Source: Clostridia bacterium
Lineage (GTDB): Bacteria > Bacillota > Clostridia > Christensenellales > Borkfalkiaceae
DNA length: 18,683 nucleotides
Assembly (NCBI GenBank): GCA_900767195.1
Contig: CAAFYG010000080.1
Location: forward strand, 1-18,683
Direction: 5' to 3'
Under the pieces are notes generated by a model. The model saw nothing but the letters and a program-made list of their open reading frames with translations. It had not been told where the DNA came from and did no database searches. Of this stretch, positions 15,237-18,683 are shown piece after piece (the stretch's first letter is position 1; each line of letters starts with the position of its first letter). A program made the position numbers and the translations under genes.

Positions 15237-18155
15237 TTATTTTCTGCGTTTCTTCGAAATCACTACGCAAGCCGCACTCAAAGCCGCAATCAAACCGCAA
15301 GCCGCGCCGCTAACCGTAGCGTTGCAACCTTTTCCGCAGCCGCTCTCTTTTTCCTCGCCATTATCAGGCGTGGGAGTCGGATCGGGGTCGGGAGTCGGAT
15401 CAGGATCAGGCGAAGGAACAACGTCTTGATCGATAGGATCTTCAACGGTAATCGCGGGATTGTCTGTGGGAGTGTCGGTTTCTTTCAGCGCGAAAATCGG
15501 ATTGAAATTTACGCCGTCGTAAGAATCGTTCGCGCCGCAATCGAAGCGGATAGACACCGCGTCGCCCTCATTCACGCCCAAAACGATATCTTCGAAATCA
15601 AATACGCCTTTATTATTTTCATCGGGCATATACGTTTTCCACGCCGCGTCGGCGGGATAAACGCGCTTTCCGTTGATTTCGATACGCATACGCACACCGT
15701 CGCTGTCCTTGGGCACGTTGCCGCCCTTCAAAAGATCGTAATATTGCCACAAGGTAAGCTTGCCGCCGCGGTACAGCGATTCCGCCGAAATCGTAAGATT
15801 GCCTTTCGCCGCAGCTTTATACACCAGCATCGTATTTCTGCCCGCCGTCGGTTTAAAATAGTTCATGCCGATCTCGGCGGGTTTGTCGTCGAGTATTCCG
15901 GAGCCGTACGCATTCGCCGAATAATCCACCGACATCAACGCCGAAACGGCTTTGTTGTACAATCCTTTTTCCGTATTCACGTAGCGGTATGTAAGAATTT
16001 CGTCGCCGTCGTTCGTGTTTTCCACGGCATTGAAATATTCCCCCGCCGTGGTATAGGAAACGTAATTGCTCATATCCGCGTCGGTATCCACGGAGAATAC
16101 GGGATTAAACTTAATTACGTCACAGTTTTGCACGGCGTCGGCGGAAAGGTCGGCGCGAGTCACTTCGAAATACACTTTATCGTACTTACGCACGTAAATA
16201 TTCTCTATGTCGTTCGTGCGTTGCGAAGCAATCAAATCGCCCGCCGCAAAACCATCTTTATCCGCTTCGTACGTTTTCGTCATAGAAGCGTCCCATCCGC
16301 TAGCGGGATATACTTGCTTGCCGTTCAGCAACACGCGGAATTGATACCCCTTGAATGCCTCGCCGATTTGGTTGCCGTAGAACGTGTAACCGTTCGTGGC
16401 ATTGGGGTATACGAGATAGTCAAACGAAATATTCGAAATCGAAAGCTTGCCGTCGTACGGGGATGTAAAGCCGAGAATTACGTTGTTCGGATCGGGTATA
16501 TTTGCCACGGTAACGATCGCGCCGCTATCCGCCACAAACCCCGAATAGCTTCCCGCCGCATAAATATTGTTTTTACCGAGAGATGCGTTCGGCGACATTT
16601 CCGCCACGCCCGCAGCATCTTCTTGCCCCGTGAAACCCGCAGCAGAACCTCCCGTCGTTCTGTAAAGGTACGAGAACGGGTACGTGGTATCGTCGTCTTC
16701 GGTGATTTTCACCGCGTTAATTAACTCGCCTTTGTCGTTTTTCGTCAATTTCGCCACATGCGTAAACGCATGTACCGTGGCGGGTGCAAGCGGATCGGTT
16801 TCGCTGTACTTAAATTCGGGTTTGTATTCAAACGAAACGTACGTGAGATTTTCCGAATCGTCGATTCGCGAAGAATAAAAATTCATGTACACTTTATCGC
16901 CTTCTTTCACTTGCAACGACTTTGCCGGCACGGTGTACGTTTGTCCCGCTTCGTAGTACGTCCAATCGGCATCCGTCGGTTTTGCGGCTTCGCCGTTCAC
17001 CCGCACGGAAACGCCGAGTTTTCCGTTGTGCGATTTACCCACGCCGCCTTCCGAAGATTGCATAACCAGCGTCATTTCTGGAATGCATACGTACCCGCTC
17101 TTTTTTGCCGTATACGCCACGGAAACCACGCGGTTGACGTTCTCGTTCCACACGCCCACGGTATGCAAACCGCTTGCGCGGAGGTGCACCAATTCAAGAT
17201 CGGAAGCATTGTTCACCACAACGTTATTGATTAAAACCTGCGGGTGTTCTGCTTTCTTCGCTTCGGTGATTCTGTTTCTCGAATACCCCGCCCAAGAATT
17301 GCCCGTGTAATATTCAAGCGCGGTATTGTTTTCTAAATCGGCAAGGCTTTTTACCCGCGCCACGTCGGCTATCAAACTCACGTTATCGTAATCGATCGGT
17401 TCTTGCGGTTGAGCGTTCGGATCTTCCGCAGAAAACACGAACGACGGCGAATAAGTAAAACCGACATAGCAATGCAACACACTATCGTCTACTCGCGCCG
17501 CGCGGAAATTGAGGTATAATTTATCTCCCGCCGCCACTTGCACCGTTTGGTCCGCAATCGTGTAGCTGTTGCCCGCATTGTAATACTCCCACCCCGCCGT
17601 GTTCGGCGTGATTTTATTGTCGACGTCGTTTTTCGTAAAAGACATTGCGAGTTTCGCGTTGTACGATGCCGAAGGATTCCACAAATCGCCTTCCGCGGTA
17701 ACGGAAAGCGAGCCGCCCGTAAGCGTTACGTAGCCGTTTGCCTGCGCGGTGTATTCAACGGAGAAAATGCGGCAAGAATTTGCCTCGGACAACAACCCTA
17801 CGTGATGCACGCCGTCGGCGGATAAATTCGTATTTTTAAAATCGGAATTATCGCCGAGTTTTACGCCGTTTACATACGCGTTGTGGAAATTCGCCCTATT
17901 GCTTTCATTTAAAGCAATTCGGCCGTACCCCGCCCAATCGATCGCACCGTAATATTTCAACGAAGTGTTTTCAAGATCGGCAAGCGAAGTTACTTTGGTA
18001 AGATCTTCCGTTAAAGAGATGCGGTTTGCGTTCGCGAGAGATTCCGCCGCAGCGTTTGCCGCAGTAAAAATTCCGCCGAGAGCCGAAAAACAACATGCCG
18101 CCGACAAAAGCGAAACGGCGCATTGTTTTCTGCGAGAGTGTTTTGATGGTTTCAT
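15237..18155 (-). CDS. Large secreted surface protein with four related beta-sandwich-like modules and Cys-rich membrane tail
   Basis: 972 residues. A signal peptide spans about 1-36 (basic start, hydrophobic 12-30, ANAAA cleavage region). Four modules follow. Modules 1 (about 46-244) and 2 (about 259-452) are clear duplicates, each opening with VxSLADLEN, then a YY...WAGY stretch, and ending GDK(L/V)Y(L/M)NF...F.P.F. Modules 3 (about 485-690) and 4 (about 700-890) share NGK(Q/R)VYP with a following Trp and end (I/V)(K/N)FNP(V/I)F. The common NG...W...GD.(I/V)...F.P.F skeleton resembles carbohydrate-binding jelly-roll modules of clostridial polysaccharide-degrading proteins, but I cannot name a family. 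A PDPDPT spacer (916-931) leads to SGCGKGC (938-944), a hydrophobic helix (about 949-966) and KKRRK. LPXTG is absent. AAGGAGG precedes the ATG. Probably a glycan-capturing or structural surface protein; no catalytic motif seen. Confidence 0.8.
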   Translation of the reverse strand: MKPSKHSRRKQCAVSLLSAACCFSALGGIFTAANAAAESLANANRISLTEDLTKVTSLADLENTSLKYYGAIDWAGYGRIALNESNRANFHNAYVNGVKLGDNSDFKNTNLSADGVHHVGLLSEANSCRIFSVEYTAQANGYVTLTGGSLSVTAEGDLWNPSASYNAKLAMSFTKNDVDNKITPNTAGWEYYNAGNSYTIADQTVQVAAGDKLYLNFRAARVDDSVLHCYVGFTYSPSFVFSAEDPNAQPQEPIDYDNVSLIADVARVKSLADLENNTALEYYTGNSWAGYSRNRITEAKKAEHPQVLINNVVVNNASDLELVHLRASGLHTVGVWNENVNRVVSVAYTAKKSGYVCIPEMTLVMQSSEGGVGKSHNGKLGVSVRVNGEAAKPTDADWTYYEAGQTYTVPAKSLQVKEGDKVYMNFYSSRIDDSENLTYVSFEYKPEFKYSETDPLAPATVHAFTHVAKLTKNDKGELINAVKITEDDDTTYPFSYLYRTTGGSAAGFTGQEDAAGVAEMSPNASLGKNNIYAAGSYSGFVADSGAIVTVANIPDPNNVILGFTSPYDGKLSISNISFDYLVYPNATNGYTFYGNQIGEAFKGYQFRVLLNGKQVYPASGWDASMTKTYEADKDGFAAGDLIASQRTNDIENIYVRKYDKVYFEVTRADLSADAVQNCDVIKFNPVFSVDTDADMSNYVSYTTAGEYFNAVENTNDGDEILTYRYVNTEKGLYNKAVSALMSVDYSANAYGSGILDDKPAEIGMNYFKPTAGRNTMLVYKAAAKGNLTISAESLYRGGKLTLWQYYDLLKGGNVPKDSDGVRMRIEINGKRVYPADAAWKTYMPDENNKGVFDFEDIVLGVNEGDAVSIRFDCGANDSYDGVNFNPIFALKETDTPTDNPAITVEDPIDQDVVPSPDPDPTPDPDPTPTPDNGEEKESGCGKGCNATVSGAACGLIAALSAACVVISKKRRK

Positions 18156-18182
18156 AAGATTCCTCCTTATTTTTGTAACACT

Positions 18183-18211
18183 ATTGTAGCAGATTGTCGG
18201 CGTGTTTTCAA
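18183..18211 (-). promoter_or_regulatory. Sigma-A-type promoter for the surface-protein gene
   Basis: TTGAAA (18211-18206), 17-bp spacer, TACAAT (18188-18183) on the minus strand. An A-run just upstream (complement of T-run 18214-18222) could act as an UP element. With the strong AAGGAGG site before the ATG at 18155 this predicts high expression. Confidence 0.75.
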
Positions 18212-18683
18212 TGGTTTTTTTTTGGTAAAAAGCCCCTTTAGATGGCTAATATTCGGTTTTTAAAACATTTATACTGTTATTTAATTAATAAATACTATAT
18301 ATATAATAATAAAGCAACGAATAACAGGCAGTTTCAATCAATTATAATACCTAAAATAAAAAGATAAAAAATTTTTATTTAAATTCAGACAAATTTTCGT
18401 ATTTTGCTGTACGCTTAAAATAACAATTTTAAAAGTCAATGTAAAATGTTATGGTGCAAGAAAAAGGGAAAATGTATTGCGGCGAAAAAATTTTCTCCGT
18501 GCTGGTTTTCGAGTTGCCGAAAAGGCAAAATAAAACAAACTCGGGAGAAAACCACTATGATTCAATAAAAGAAAACTTACCGTTTCAGAGACGACACCGT
18601 GATCACCGAACAGAATATCCGTAAAATCGGAGAACTGATCGCTGTCAGCTCGGTAAGAACGCGAATGAGCCATTCCACCCGCG
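18212..18683. other. AT-rich region without a convincing gene
   Basis: Positions 18241-18440 are very AT-rich with TTAATTAATAAA- and TATATATA-type stretches and no gene. From 18472 a 50-codon plus-strand frame opens (MYCGEKIFSVLVFELPKR) with AAAGGG just before the ATG, ending at 18624. A second plus-strand frame after the TAA at 18563-18565 reads KKTYRFRDDTVITEQNIRKI and stays open to the edge. This looks like real coding sequence, perhaps a gene start with a disrupted first part, but I recognise no family. A minus-strand open frame covers the same bases and shows no motif. Confidence 0.4.
18491..18553. repeat. Structured inverted repeats with competing pairings
   Basis: GGTTTTC (18504-18510) pairs with GAAAACC (18547-18553), then GAGTT (18511-18515) with AACTC (18538-18542), enclosing a small TTGCC/GGCAA hairpin. 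Alternatively TTTTCTCC (18491-18498) pairs with GGAGAAAA (18544-18551). The two outer pairings use the same bases and exclude each other. It precedes the unidentified KKTYRFRDD frame. Confidence 0.5.

Noticed and set aside
15171..16724. Long plus-strand open frame of 517 codons opposite the surface-protein gene
   Set aside because: It lies antisense to a gene with signal peptide, repeats and good start signals; its translation is rich in Arg, His and Ile with no domain pattern, a shadow of codon bias.
1..18683. CRISPR array, tRNA or rRNA genes
   Set aside because: No regularly spaced direct repeats, no tRNA cloverleaf-like segments and no conserved rRNA stretches were seen on either strand.

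Overview
The window reads as chromosomal DNA from an uncultured anaerobic Gram-positive bacterium of the Clostridia. Supporting signs are the Lpl/YtcQ-type sugar ABC transporter without its own ATPase, the YesM/YesN-type two-component pair, AGGAGG-like ribosome sites, sigma-A-type promoters, and a DUF6075/DUF4314 gene pair as found in clostridial integrative elements. Genus cannot be told from the sequence alone. UGG is the normal Trp codon throughout, so the standard code applies.

Layout. (1) Positions 1-2438 are a small glycan module: a truncated gene at the left edge and a GH28-like beta-helix protein on the minus strand, with a divergent AraC-family regulator on the plus strand. The two regulator/enzyme promoters overlap. 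(2) Positions 2600-4457 are mobile-element debris: a broken IS3-family (IS150-like) transposase core, a DUF4314 gene interrupted by an in-frame TGA, an intact DUF6075-like gene, and a symmetric hairpin terminator. (3) Positions 4458-18155 are one long minus-strand carbohydrate-use cluster. In transcription order it encodes a 972-residue multidomain surface protein, a YesM-like sensor kinase, a YesN-like response regulator, two ABC permeases (LplB-like, LplC-like), a substrate-binding lipoprotein, a beta-helix lipoprotein and a cytoplasmic GH94 phosphorylase. (4) Positions 18212-18683 are AT-rich and hold structured repeats but no convincing gene.

How the cluster may work (inference). The surface protein carries four related beta-sandwich-like modules and could capture glycan at the wall. 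The beta-helix lipoprotein could cut it outside the cell, and the ABC transporter would import the oligosaccharide with an ATPase encoded elsewhere. The GH94 enzyme would then split it with phosphate to give a sugar 1-phosphate. The kinase/regulator pair would sense the sugar and switch on the downstream genes. The substrate is not determined by the sequence; the nearby GH28-like gene hints at a pectin-type or other plant polysaccharide, but weakly.

The least familiar parts are the 972-residue surface protein, with its Cys-rich C-terminal tail lacking LPXTG, and the TGA-interrupted DUF4314 gene.
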